DNA of 64,000 nt from Thermus altitudinis (GTDB lineage Bacteria; Deinococcota; Deinococci; Deinococcales; Thermaceae): the NCBI RefSeq assembly GCF_022760835.1, contig NZ_JAKTNQ010000010.1, positions 1 through 64,000 of the forward strand. Reading direction: 5' to 3'. A program made the position numbers and the translations under genes. Numbering within the stretch: the stretch's first letter is position 1; each line of letters starts with the position of its first letter. Below, one piece after another: positions 1 through 6,834 of the stretch. The notes below the pieces were generated by a model. It was not told the DNA's origin. It was given only the letters and a program-made list of their open reading frames with translations, and made no database searches.

Positions 1-208
1 TTTGCTCCTAGTGTAGCCCACTGTGGGGGGTCCATGTATCCCCGGACTGAAGGGGGGGCATTATGGCCCCCCGCACTCCCCTTTTTCTGTAAATCTTTGC
101 CGCCTGCTCCCTCTCCCCCGGGTTAAGGGGTGCAGGAGCCTGGGCCAGAGCCAAGGCCCCCAAAACCAGAACGCCCAAGAAACCCAACCACCTACCCATA
201 CCTGTCAC
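1..208 (-). pseudogene. Decayed N-terminus of a c-type cytochrome (possibly nirS-like)
   Basis: An ATG at 208 opens a frame with a clean signal peptide (hydrophobic run ending ALAQA) and a mature start PLNPGEREQAAKIY, the kind of helix that precedes a CxxCH heme site in c-type cytochromes and in cd1 nitrite reductase. The frame then loses sense and stops at 8. In another minus frame, about 77-60 reads SAGGHNAPP, and this second frame stays open to the window edge. One frameshift and two Cys changes (to Ser and Gly) would convert an expected CAGCHNAPP into this. I read it as a broken cytochrome left next to the nor operon. The nirS idea is inference only. The gene would continue beyond base 1. 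Confidence 0.4.
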
Positions 209-298
209 CTCCCCGAACTACGATACGTCTATCCGAGTAGTACAGATGTCCCAAGACAGAAGTCCCTATTTAAATAAAGTCTGTGGAAGAAAGTTGGA

Positions 299-322
299 AC
301 CGGACCCCATAAGGGGTCCGGT
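299..322 (-). terminator. Terminator of the norCBH operon
   Basis: Perfect 10-bp inverted repeat (ACCGGACCCC / GGGGTCCGGT, loop ATAA) 15 bases after the norH stop, followed on the minus strand by TTCCAACTTTC. The U-run is weak, but position and stem strength fit an operon terminator. Confidence 0.7.
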
Positions 323-337
323 AAAAGGCAGAAGGGG

Positions 338-640
338 CTAATGGGCGTGCTCTTTTTCGTGGAAGGTGGTCACCACCCACCACATTCCCTGGGGGATGAA
401 GAGGTACACCATGGAGCTAAAGGCGATCAAGTACTTCCAGAAAGGATCCAGGTAGGGAGGCAAAATCATGCCCAAGGCCCCCAGGGCCTGCAAAACGGCG
501 AAGGCGTAGGAAAAAGCGACGATGGAGGACCTCTCCAGCATCCGCCCCAGGGCGTAAAACATAGCGTAGAACCCCGCGGCGGAAACCATGAGCATGCCGT
601 AAAGCATCAGGTCCCGCACCGCCTCGCTAGTCATGGGCAC
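338..640 (-). CDS. norH: NorH, small membrane protein of the nitric oxide reductase operon
   Basis: 100-residue protein with three predicted membrane helices (roughly residues 10-33, 40-60 and 68-90) and a short His-containing tail (FHEKEHAH). It starts 14 bases inside the end of norB and has a good ribosome site (AAGGAGG), so it is translationally coupled. In Thermus thermophilus strains able to respire NO, norC and norB are followed by a gene called norH. Position, size and topology match that gene. Its biochemical role is not evident from sequence; an accessory or assembly part of the reductase is the usual suggestion. Confidence 0.8.
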   Translation of the reverse strand: MPMTSEAVRDLMLYGMLMVSAAGFYAMFYALGRMLERSSIVAFSYAFAVLQALGALGMILPPYLDPFWKYLIAFSSMVYLFIPQGMWWVVTTFHEKEHAH

Positions 641-2057
641 CTACCTCCTTGGTCACCCTGACCTCCCCTTTCCCGATGGTGACTAGGTCCCAGAGGAGGA
701 CCAGGTAGCTCACCAGGAAGAAAACCCCAAAGACGAACCGCCAAACCATGCCGTTCTGGAACCAGGGGTGCTGCTGGGCCTCTATGTAGGCCTGCCAGGT
801 GCTTCCGCCGATGGCCCGCTCCACCATGGTCTGGGTAAAGCCCGCGATGGTCATGGCCGCCGACATGCCGAAGATGCTGATAACCATCAGCACAAAAGCC
901 CACTTCCAAAGCTTGGAGTCAAAGCGGGGTAGGTCAGGCCGCCTCACCTGGTGGAGGGCCATATAGATCACCGTCAGGATGGCGGTGACGTAGGCTCCGA
1001 AGAAGGCTAGGTGCCCATGGGCTGGGGCTAACTGGGTGCCATGGGAGTAGAGATTGATCTGGGGCAAGGTCTGCATAAACCCCCACACCCCTGCGCCGAT
1101 GAAGTTACCAAAAGCCTGGGCAATAGCCCAGAAGAGGGCAGGCTGGTTCACGGTCTGCATGCGGTGGACCCCAGCGTCGTAGACCGCATGCACCACCATG
1201 GCCACTAAGGGTATCGGCTCCAAGGCGCTGAAGAAGCCACCCAGGCCCAACCAGTACTCCGGGGTGCCAATCCAGAAGTAGTGGTGCCCCAGTCCTAAGA
1301 TTCCGGTGCCGAAGACCAAAGCCACCTCGAGGTAAAGCCAGGTTTCCACAATCCGCCTAGGAGTTCCTAGAAGGTGCATCAGGGCCATGGCCATAATGGA
1401 GCCCACCAGCACCTCCCAGGTGGCCTCCACCCAAAGGTGCACCACCCACCACCAGAAGTACTGGTCCATGGAAATGTTGGGGGTGTAGTGCATGCCCGCC
1501 ATATAGAGCCCGGCCAGGGCCACCAGGTCAAACATGAGGACCGCCACCACTCCGGTGATGCGCTGGGCCTTAAGCGCTGTGGCCACCACGTTGTAGAGGA
1601 AGACGGCCATCACCGCCACAATGCCAAAATCCGCCCAGCGGGGGGCCTCTATGTACTCCCGTCCCTCGGTAATGAACCAAAGGGTAGGGGCGTTGCCTGG
1701 ACCGTACTGGACCAAAAGGTAGACCACTACCACGATACCCACAGCGGCGATCAGGGTGAAGAAGGCCAAGCGGGCAAGCCGGATGCCCACCACTTCCCGA
1801 CCCAGCTCCATGGGCAGAAACCAGTACACTCCGCCCATGAAGCCAAGGAGGAGCCAAACGATCATAGCGTTGATGTGGAGCATCCGGTTGGTCATGAAGT
1901 TCAGCTTGCCGTAGAGAAAATTGGGATCCAGGTACTGCCAAGCTGCCAGCAAACCGAAGAGGACCTGGGCCCCGAAAAGGGCCAAGGCCACCCAGAAGTA
2001 CCAGAGGGCCAGCTTCTGGGACTCGTAAAGCTTTCCTTGCGGTAATGCTTGGGTCAT
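627..2057 (-). CDS. norB: Cytochrome-c nitric oxide reductase large subunit NorB
   Basis: Catalytic heme-copper-superfamily subunit that reduces two NO to N2O in the cytoplasmic membrane. It has 476 residues and about twelve membrane helices. The cNOR hallmarks are all present: the low-spin heme His region (RMLHINAMIVW), the FeB motif HLWVEATWE with Glu four residues after His, a His pair (GLGHHYFWIG), the second conserved Glu (SALEPIPL), and HGHLAFFG carrying the two proximal heme ligands. It starts 10 bases after norC with a strong ribosome site and overlaps norH. It is intact, unlike the cytochrome remnant downstream. Confidence 0.95.
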   Translation of the reverse strand: MTQALPQGKLYESQKLALWYFWVALALFGAQVLFGLLAAWQYLDPNFLYGKLNFMTNRMLHINAMIVWLLLGFMGGVYWFLPMELGREVVGIRLARLAFFTLIAAVGIVVVVYLLVQYGPGNAPTLWFITEGREYIEAPRWADFGIVAVMAVFLYNVVATALKAQRITGVVAVLMFDLVALAGLYMAGMHYTPNISMDQYFWWWVVHLWVEATWEVLVGSIMAMALMHLLGTPRRIVETWLYLEVALVFGTGILGLGHHYFWIGTPEYWLGLGGFFSALEPIPLVAMVVHAVYDAGVHRMQTVNQPALFWAIAQAFGNFIGAGVWGFMQTLPQINLYSHGTQLAPAHGHLAFFGAYVTAILTVIYMALHQVRRPDLPRFDSKLWKWAFVLMVISIFGMSAAMTIAGFTQTMVERAIGGSTWQAYIEAQQHPWFQNGMVWRFVFGVFFLVSYLVLLWDLVTIGKGEVRVTKEVGAHD

Positions 2058-2067
2058 GGAACACCTC

Positions 2068-2733
2068 CTACTGCACCCCGGCGAAGCGGTCCGGGAAGCC
2101 GTTGGTGTCTATGGCCGACATCCACTTTAAGAAGGCCACCAAGGCCTTGGCCTCCTCCTCGCTCAAGCCCAAGTTGGGCATCCGGCGAGCAAAGGTGGGG
2201 TAGCGGTCCGGATGTTGGAGCCATTCCGCTATAGCCTCTTCCTTGGTGGCCTTCCCGGTCATTCCCTTGACCATGGTCTCCCATTTGGGGTCCAACCAAG
2301 CCCGCGTGAGGTCCGGGGCAAAATAGGCCCCGTTGCCCAGGAGGGTGTGGCAGTCCATGCAGTTGCGGCTCTGCAGGGTCATCTTGCCCTTGTTAACCAG
2401 GGCGAAGGCCTCAGCCTCGCTCCAGGTTTTGCCGAAAAACCCCACCTCTTCCCCGATGACCGGGATATCCCGCCTTTTCTCATAGTCGCGCTTAAGCCAA
2501 ATGGTCTTGTTGATGACGGTATAGGCCGGCACCCTAGCCGAGCCCTCGCGGATCTGGTTCAGCGAGTCAATGGTCAGATAGACTAGGATCCCGGTCATGA
2601 TCAAGGAGCTCACCACGGCCGCATTCCGCCAAAAGCGGGGCTCGAGCCACCCGGACCCCCGGGAAAGCCAAAGGGTGAGGACCACGGTGGCAAACAGGGC
2701 CCCGATGGTGGTTTCTATCCAGCCAATCTCCAT
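2068..2733 (-). CDS. norC: Nitric oxide reductase cytochrome c subunit NorC
   Basis: 221 residues. Two N-terminal membrane helices (about 5-25 and 37-58) anchor a single periplasmic cytochrome c domain with heme site CMDCH near residue 130 and a likely axial Met in RRMPNLGL near the C-terminus. Classical NorC has one anchor; the extra helix agrees with what I recall of the Thermus protein. NorC passes electrons from a soluble donor to NorB. It is the first gene of norC-norB-norH, preceded by AGGAGG and, further upstream, by an FNR/DNR-like box at 2791-2804. Confidence 0.93.
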   Translation of the reverse strand: MEIGWIETTIGALFATVVLTLWLSRGSGWLEPRFWRNAAVVSSLIMTGILVYLTIDSLNQIREGSARVPAYTVINKTIWLKRDYEKRRDIPVIGEEVGFFGKTWSEAEAFALVNKGKMTLQSRNCMDCHTLLGNGAYFAPDLTRAWLDPKWETMVKGMTGKATKEEAIAEWLQHPDRYPTFARRMPNLGLSEEEAKALVAFLKWMSAIDTNGFPDRFAGVQ

Positions 2734-2790
2734 ACCTCAACCTCCTTTCACCTCCAGCTCATAAACTCCGATACAGCCCTCGGGATTTCC

Positions 2791-2804
2791 ATGATCTAGG
2801 TCAA
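2791..2804 (-). promoter_or_regulatory. FNR/DNR-like box upstream of norC
   Basis: On the minus strand the 14 bases read TTGACCTAGATCAT, close to the CRP/FNR consensus TTGAT-N4-ATCAA. It lies 58 bases upstream of the norC start, at a distance usual for an activator site. I see only a poor -10 (TTTATG, 2765-2760). A near-identical box precedes the ScdA_N gene at 6831. Confidence 0.6.
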
Positions 2805-2905
2805 GGGCAAAAGTCCCAGAGGACTCCTGAGGGATAGACCGGTGGTTATGCCCGAGCTCCAACCCGTTGGGAATGAACCCCCCGTGGCTTAAGGGCTGGC
2901 AACCT

Positions 2906-2950
2906 GGGATGATACCCTTCAGGCGTGGTCAACGGGGATGGTACCCTTCA
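2906..2950 (+). repeat. Direct repeat pair in the norC/DUF454 spacer
   Basis: GGGATGATACCCTTCA (2906-2921) and GGGATGGTACCCTTCA (2935-2950) differ by one base and are 29 bases apart. They sit in the non-coding stretch 2734-3093 between divergent genes. They may be a regulator's tandem site or a small duplication; no family recognised. Apart from this pair and the two FNR-like boxes I see nothing else in that stretch. Confidence 0.6.
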
Positions 2951-3043
2951 AGCAAGGCCGAATTGTGTTCTCCTTCCAGCAGGCCAAGGACGTGCTCGCG
3001 ACCCATGTTCCTAAGCAGAACTTGATGAAAACCTTACCTTTTC

Positions 3044-3086
3044 GTGACCTCAGTCAAGGCAATCCCAGCCTAGGTAAGAGTAAACT
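3044..3086 (+). promoter_or_regulatory. FNR-like box and -10 of the DUF454 gene
   Basis: GTGACCTCAGTCAA at 3044-3057 is an FNR/DNR-like palindrome. A -10 TAAACT follows at 3081-3086, seven bases before the ATG at 3094. The box centre is about 43 bases upstream of the expected start point, the class II activator position. Confidence 0.55.
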
Positions 3087-3093
3087 TAACGCC

Positions 3094-3501
3094 ATGAAGC
3101 TGGCCTTTTTGGGCTTGGGTTTACTCTTCACCGGGCTGGGCTTCCTGGGGGCCCTCCTCCCCATCCTCCCCTCTACCCCCTTTTTTCTGATAGCGGCCTA
3201 CCTTTTCTCCCGAAGCCACCCAAGGCTCGAGGCCTGGCTTCTCTCCCTGCCCCAGGTAGGCCCCTTGGTGCAAAACTACCGGGAAGGCCGGGGTATCCCC
3301 AAGAGCACCAAGATCCTGGCCACGGTTTTAGCCTTGGGGGCAGCGGGCATAAGCCTCTACGGTCTACCCCCCATCGCAGGCCGGGTGGTCGTGGTTCTCC
3401 TTATCGCCTACGGCATCTATTTCATCTGGAAACGGGTACCCACCTTATCGCCGGTGGGTAACCAGGAAGGCCCAAAAGACCAGGGCCTCCCAAAGGGCTA
3501 A
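3094..3501 (+). CDS. YbaN/DUF454 family inner-membrane protein
   Basis: 135 residues, with an N-terminal hydrophobic hairpin around the family's PILPSTPFFLIAAYLFSRS motif (about residues 22-42), a conserved central segment with a basic patch (QNYREGRGIPKSTK), and two C-terminal helices. This is the YbaN/DUF454 family, of unknown biochemical role and often found near redox genes. The start at ATG 3094 is preferred over upstream codons: it matches family length and sits seven bases after a -10 (TAAACT). The 3' end overlaps the convergent gene at 3445 by 57 bases. The FNR-like box suggests low-oxygen or NO control. Confidence 0.75.
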   Translation: MKLAFLGLGLLFTGLGFLGALLPILPSTPFFLIAAYLFSRSHPRLEAWLLSLPQVGPLVQNYREGRGIPKSTKILATVLALGAAGISLYGLPPIAGRVVVVLLIAYGIYFIWKRVPTLSPVGNQEGPKDQGLPKG

Positions 3502-3897
3502 GAAATCCCCCAAGGCATCTCCATCTTCCCTTCCCCCCCAGGCCCAGCCGTAAGGCGTGAGGAGGGGAAGACCCACAAAGCGAGTTGCCCCATAAAAGAG
3601 GAAAAGGCCCAGGGCCAGAAAGGCAGAAACCCAGCACAGCCACCTTCCTAAGCGCCCTCCTAGTGCTTCCGGGGCCACAGTGAGTAGAAAAAGGAGGGCA
3701 TAGCCCATACCTCCTTGGAGAATCAGCCCCCCGAGAAGCACCCCCTGGTAAAAGAAGGACTCCGCCTCTCCCCCGTAAGCCCTTCGTCCCAGACTAACAA
3801 GGAGGTCCCCGCAGAAGCCCTTTAAACCTAGCTCCGCTCCCAGGCCTTGAAGATGCGCTGGCAAGAGAGCCAAAAGCGGGGGGATCCAGGAAGGCAT
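3445..3897 (-). CDS. Unrecognised multi-spanning membrane protein
   Basis: 150 residues and four probable membrane helices (near residues 55-75, 85-105, 112-130 and the C-terminus). I recognise no family or motif. The ATG at 3897 is chosen because TACCCT lies exactly six bases upstream, the leaderless pattern seen throughout this window. It is divergent from the second heme-copper reductase and overlaps the DUF454 gene tail to tail by 57 bases. Codon usage looks normal for Thermus. Neighbourhood suggests an NO or respiratory link, but nothing in the protein itself shows it. Confidence 0.6.
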   Translation of the reverse strand: MPSWIPPLLALLPAHLQGLGAELGLKGFCGDLLVSLGRRAYGGEAESFFYQGVLLGGLILQGGMGYALLFLLTVAPEALGGRLGRWLCWVSAFLALGLFLFYGATRFVGLPLLTPYGWAWGGREDGDALGDFLALWEALVFWAFLVTHRR

Positions 3898-3935
3898 GTC
3901 CTCAGGGTACCGGCAATGGGAAAGGACATTTGTAC

Positions 3936-3984
3936 TTGACATTGCCGGAAGCAGGATCAAAACTAAGACACGTAGATCTTAGTT
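3936..3984 (+). promoter_or_regulatory. Promoter with perfect inverted repeat for the second reductase operon
   Basis: TTGACA (3936-3941) is followed after 17 bases by AAAACT (3959-3964). A perfect 8-bp inverted repeat, AACTAAGA (3961-3968) and TCTTAGTT (3977-3984) with an 8-base spacer, covers the -10 and the likely start point and ends just before the ribosome site TTAGGAGG. This is a good candidate operator, possibly for the Rrf2 regulator encoded at 6409. Confidence 0.6.
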
Positions 3985-3996
3985 AGGAGGTGGCGT

Positions 3997-4122
3997 ATGA
4001 CGGAGAAAGGTCACTGGCTCCTGGATAATCCCTGGCTCCTCCTCGCCCTTCACGTGGTGCTCTTCGTGGGACTTTACCTCATTTGGGGCTGGTTGGATAT
4101 CAGCCGGGTTTCCAGCCGTTAG
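3997..4122 (+). CDS. Small one-helix oxidase subunit (subunit IIa-like)
   Basis: 41-residue protein: a polar start (MTEKGHWLLDNPW), one membrane helix (about residues 13-32) and a short basic tail. It begins seven bases after a strong site (AGGAGG) and ends nine bases before the CuA subunit gene. The ba3 oxidase of T. thermophilus also has a tiny single-helix subunit IIa encoded with subunits I and II, and this gene occupies the equivalent place. The residues are not obviously homologous, so the assignment rests on size, topology and position. It is easily missed because of its length. Confidence 0.7.
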   Translation: MTEKGHWLLDNPWLLLALHVVLFVGLYLIWGWLDISRVSSR

Positions 4123-4131
4123 GAGGTAGCC

Positions 4132-4662
4132 ATGGCCCTGCACACCCCTCCCAAAAACTGGTTAAAAGAGGCCATCGCTCCGGAGGAGCGGATCTGGCTG
4201 GTCCTGGCCACCCTCTTCGCCATCGTCTTTCTCTCTGCCTTCATGGGACTTTGGCATCTGGCTGGCCTCCAGACCACCCATGGGGAGGCTTACCAGGTAG
4301 ACCCGGCATCCTTCCGGCAGGAGGTGCAGGCTTTCGCAGAACGCTACCAGGTGGGGGAGCTTCACGGCATCCCTGTGGTGGCCCCACCCCCGGGGGACGT
4401 TTACCTTATGGCCCAGGCCTTCAGCTGGTATCCCGTCCTAAAGCTGAAGAAGGGGGAAACCTACCGTCTCAGGGTAGCCTCGGTGGATTATCCCCACGGT
4501 TTCAGCCTGTACCCCCACGAGTGGAGCATCCAGCTCTACCCCGGTTACGAGTGGGTCTACGCGTTCACACCCACCAAAACGGGAGAGTACGCGCTTATCT
4601 GCAACGACTACTGCGGTTTAGGGCACCACGTGATGGTGGGACGGATTCTGGTGGAAGAGTAG
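4132..4662 (+). CDS. CuA-containing subunit II of a ba3-like heme-copper enzyme
   Basis: 176 residues: one N-terminal membrane anchor (about 24-45), then a periplasmic cupredoxin domain. The binuclear CuA site is intact: His122 (DYPHGF) and C157-N-D-Y-C161-GLG-H165-HV-M168. This matches the T. thermophilus ba3 subunit II motif CNQYCGLGHQNM except Asp for Gln and small changes. It accepts electrons from cytochrome c or another soluble donor and passes them to subunit I. It lies nine bases after the small subunit and nine before subunit I. The unusual features of the complex are in subunit I. Confidence 0.85.
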   Translation: MALHTPPKNWLKEAIAPEERIWLVLATLFAIVFLSAFMGLWHLAGLQTTHGEAYQVDPASFRQEVQAFAERYQVGELHGIPVVAPPPGDVYLMAQAFSWYPVLKLKKGETYRLRVASVDYPHGFSLYPHEWSIQLYPGYEWVYAFTPTKTGEYALICNDYCGLGHHVMVGRILVEE

Positions 4663-4671
4663 GAGGAACCT

Positions 4672-6354
4672 ATGGCGCTTCCCTTGGAACGCACCTGCCC
4701 TGCCACAGGGCTGAGGCTCTTTAGCGCTGCAGAAACCTTGGTAAAGGTGAACGCCGTGGCTGCGGTGGTCTTCCTACTCCTGGGCTCTCTCTGGGTCATC
4801 CCCAGCACCATGAACCGGGTTCTGGGACCTGACGCGGTTTCTCCCCAACTGTACTATCAGTCCACCTTCCTCCACGGTTGGAACATGCTCATCTTCTGGA
4901 TCCTTTTTTTCGAAGTGGCCCTCCTCCACTTCGCTGCCTCTGCCCTCCTCAAAATCCCCCTCCGCTTCCCTCGCCTGGCCTGGGGAGGGTTCTGGCTTAT
5001 GCTTCTGGGGGCAGCCTTCATCAACTACCTTGGCCTAATGGGCCCCATTAACTTTCTCCCCTTCACCCCTTACGTTCCCCTCCAAGCCCCACCTCTCTTC
5101 TACCTGGCGGTGATCCTCTTCGCCGTGGGGGCCATCCTGGCGGTCTTCGTCTTCTTCGCCACTCTGCATCGCGCCTGGCGGGAGAAAACCTATGGGACCA
5201 CCATGCCTCTGGGCGCTTTCGGAGCCCTCACCGCCGCCATCTTAGCCACCACCACGCTTCTCTCCGGAGCCATCGCCTTTATCCCCACCTTCCTGTGGTC
5301 TCTAGGCCTAATCAAGGTGGATCCCCTCTGGTTCCGGCACACCTACTGGGGGTTTGGCCACGGGGCCCAGCAGGTAAACCTGGCCGCCATGGTCACCGCC
5401 TGGTACCTTTTGGCCCTCTTCACCGTGGGGGGTACTACTCCCAGCGAACGGCTCTCCCGCATCGCCTTCCTCCTCTATCTCCTGGGTATCAACCTGGGCT
5501 CCGCCCATCACCTCCTCACCGAGCCCACGGGGGCTCTTTCCAGCGCCTGGACCTGGGTGAATACCGGCTACCTGATCCACGTGGCTGTTCTGGGAAGCTT
5601 GATCCACGCATTCTCGGTGCCCGCAGCCATCGAGCGGGGTCTTAGGCTCAAGGGTTTTAACAACGGGCTTTTCGGCTGGCTGACCAAGGCCCCTTGGGGC
5701 AACCCTGGGTTCTCCGCCCTGGTGCTTTCCGTCATTCTTTTCGGCTTCTTGGGGGGCATGAGCGGGGTCACCATGGGTTCCTACGACCAAAACCTTAAGT
5801 GGCACAACACCCTGGCGGTGGTGGGCCACTTTAAGGGCACGGTAGTGGCTGGCACCAGTTTGGCCTTCATGGGCCTCACCTACTACCTCCTGCCCCTTAT
5901 CTTCCGCCGAAAGCTCATCTGGCCTCGGCTTGCCGCCTGGCAACCCTGGTTCTTTGGACTGGGCATAGGCCTCCTTTCCCTGGCCATGATTCGCCTAGGG
6001 GTGGTCTACGGACTCCCCCGGCGCTTCGGGGACACCTTCCAATTCGGGGGAAGCCCCTTTGCCTTCCAGTACCCTCCAGAGATGGCCCCCCTTCTTGGCA
6101 TCATGGGAATCGGGGGAACCCTGGCCCTTTTGGGCGGCCTTCTCTTTATCCTCCTAACAGTAGCCACCCTGCTATGGGGTCAACCTTTGACCGACGAAGA
6201 AATCCAAAAAACCTACCAGGTGAAGGCGGAAGAAGGGCAGGCTACCCCCAAGGGTGTCCAACTCCTGGCCTTCCTCTTCCTGGCCTTCTTCCTAATCTAC
6301 TATCTCTATAACCACTGGTTCCTCTCCCAGTCATGGTTCATCGGTGGAAGGTAG
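4672..6354 (+). CDS. Divergent ba3-like heme-copper subunit I, probable NO reductase
   Basis: 560 residues and about 13-14 helices, collinear by eye with ba3 oxidase subunit I (562 residues). Conserved: low-spin heme His68 (LHGW), CuB-type His230, His279-His280, high-spin heme His386. Two key changes are clear. The residue four after His230, which is the cross-linked Tyr of oxygen reductases (GHPIVY), is Gln234 in GHGAQQ. The second low-spin heme ligand, the His of GHFH, is Lys388 in GHFK. Loss of the Tyr argues against O2 reduction. Non-canonical NO reductases with altered active sites are known in the superfamily (eNOR, bNOR, sNOR and others). The neighbours norCBH, Rrf2 and ScdA_N support NO as substrate. 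The exact class is not assigned. Confidence 0.8.
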   Translation: MALPLERTCPATGLRLFSAAETLVKVNAVAAVVFLLLGSLWVIPSTMNRVLGPDAVSPQLYYQSTFLHGWNMLIFWILFFEVALLHFAASALLKIPLRFPRLAWGGFWLMLLGAAFINYLGLMGPINFLPFTPYVPLQAPPLFYLAVILFAVGAILAVFVFFATLHRAWREKTYGTTMPLGAFGALTAAILATTTLLSGAIAFIPTFLWSLGLIKVDPLWFRHTYWGFGHGAQQVNLAAMVTAWYLLALFTVGGTTPSERLSRIAFLLYLLGINLGSAHHLLTEPTGALSSAWTWVNTGYLIHVAVLGSLIHAFSVPAAIERGLRLKGFNNGLFGWLTKAPWGNPGFSALVLSVILFGFLGGMSGVTMGSYDQNLKWHNTLAVVGHFKGTVVAGTSLAFMGLTYYLLPLIFRRKLIWPRLAAWQPWFFGLGIGLLSLAMIRLGVVYGLPRRFGDTFQFGGSPFAFQYPPEMAPLLGIMGIGGTLALLGGLLFILLTVATLLWGQPLTDEEIQKTYQVKAEEGQATPKGVQLLAFLFLAFFLIYYLYNHWFLSQSWFIGGR

Positions 6355-6367
6355 GGCTCCTTTACCC

Positions 6368-6408
6368 GCCCCTGGGGGTTAATCCTCCAGGGGGCTTACT
6401 ATGTAAGC
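6368..6408 (+). promoter_or_regulatory. Hairpin plus Rrf2-gene promoter/operator
   Basis: GCCCCTGG (6368-6375) pairs with CCAGGGGGC (6387-6395), possibly ending the reductase transcript. Next comes GCTTAC-TAT-GTAAGC (6394-6408), a perfect inverted repeat enclosing the -10 TACTAT (6397-6402) and ending at the ATG. This layout suggests autorepression by the downstream regulator on a leaderless transcript. Confidence 0.6.
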
Positions 6409-6834
6409 ATGCCGGTGCGAAGCCTCCTGAGACGCGAGGAATCCTACGCCCTTCATGCGCTTTTGCTCCTATCAGAGGAGCCCGGGCTCAGCGCAGCAGA
6501 GATCGCTGCCAAGCTCAAAGCCCCCCCTGCCTTCATGGCTAAAGTCCTTTCCAAGCTGGCCAAAGCAGGCCTGGTGGAAAGCCGCATGGGCCGGGCCGGG
6601 GGAGTGTGGCTGAAGGTCCCCCCGGAGGAGATCACTCTGCTCAGGGTGATGGAAAGCCTCTCCGGCCCTGTGGTCATAGACCTTTGCGCCACCTTAAAGC
6701 GTTGCCCCACGGAAGAGAGGCGAGGATTCTGCTACCTTAAGCCAAACCTGGTGCGCATGGACCAGGAGATCCGCAAAACCTTGGCGGGCTTCACCTTGAA
6801 GGATCTCTTGCCCGGGGCCACCAAGACCGCTTGA
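6409..6834 (+). CDS. Rrf2-family regulator, likely Fe-S NO or redox sensor
   Basis: 141 residues. The N-terminal winged helix has the Rrf2 pattern: residues 9-17 (REESYALHA), then AAEIAAKLKAPPAFMAKVLSKLAKAGLV with the conserved recognition-helix region and GRAGGVWL as the wing. Three Cys follow around residues 93-108 (DLCATLKRC, then eight residues, then C), like the cluster-binding Cys of NsrR/IscR but with spacing C-x5-C-x8-C. NsrR-type proteins carry an Fe-S cluster destroyed by NO and derepress NO-handling genes. Gene position between the reductase operon and the ScdA_N gene, and the repeat over its own promoter, fit such a role. Confidence 0.8.
   Translation: MPVRSLLRREESYALHALLLLSEEPGLSAAEIAAKLKAPPAFMAKVLSKLAKAGLVESRMGRAGGVWLKVPPEEITLLRVMESLSGPVVIDLCATLKRCPTEERRGFCYLKPNLVRMDQEIRKTLAGFTLKDLLPGATKTA

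Noticed and set aside
341-661. Plus-strand frame opposite norH
   Set aside because: It is His/Gly-rich antisense of a well-supported gene with no ribosome site or family similarity.
3936-3960. FNR box reading of TTGAC...GATCAA before the second reductase operon
   Set aside because: The half-sites are about 15 bases apart instead of 4, so it is better read as the -35 element TTGACA.
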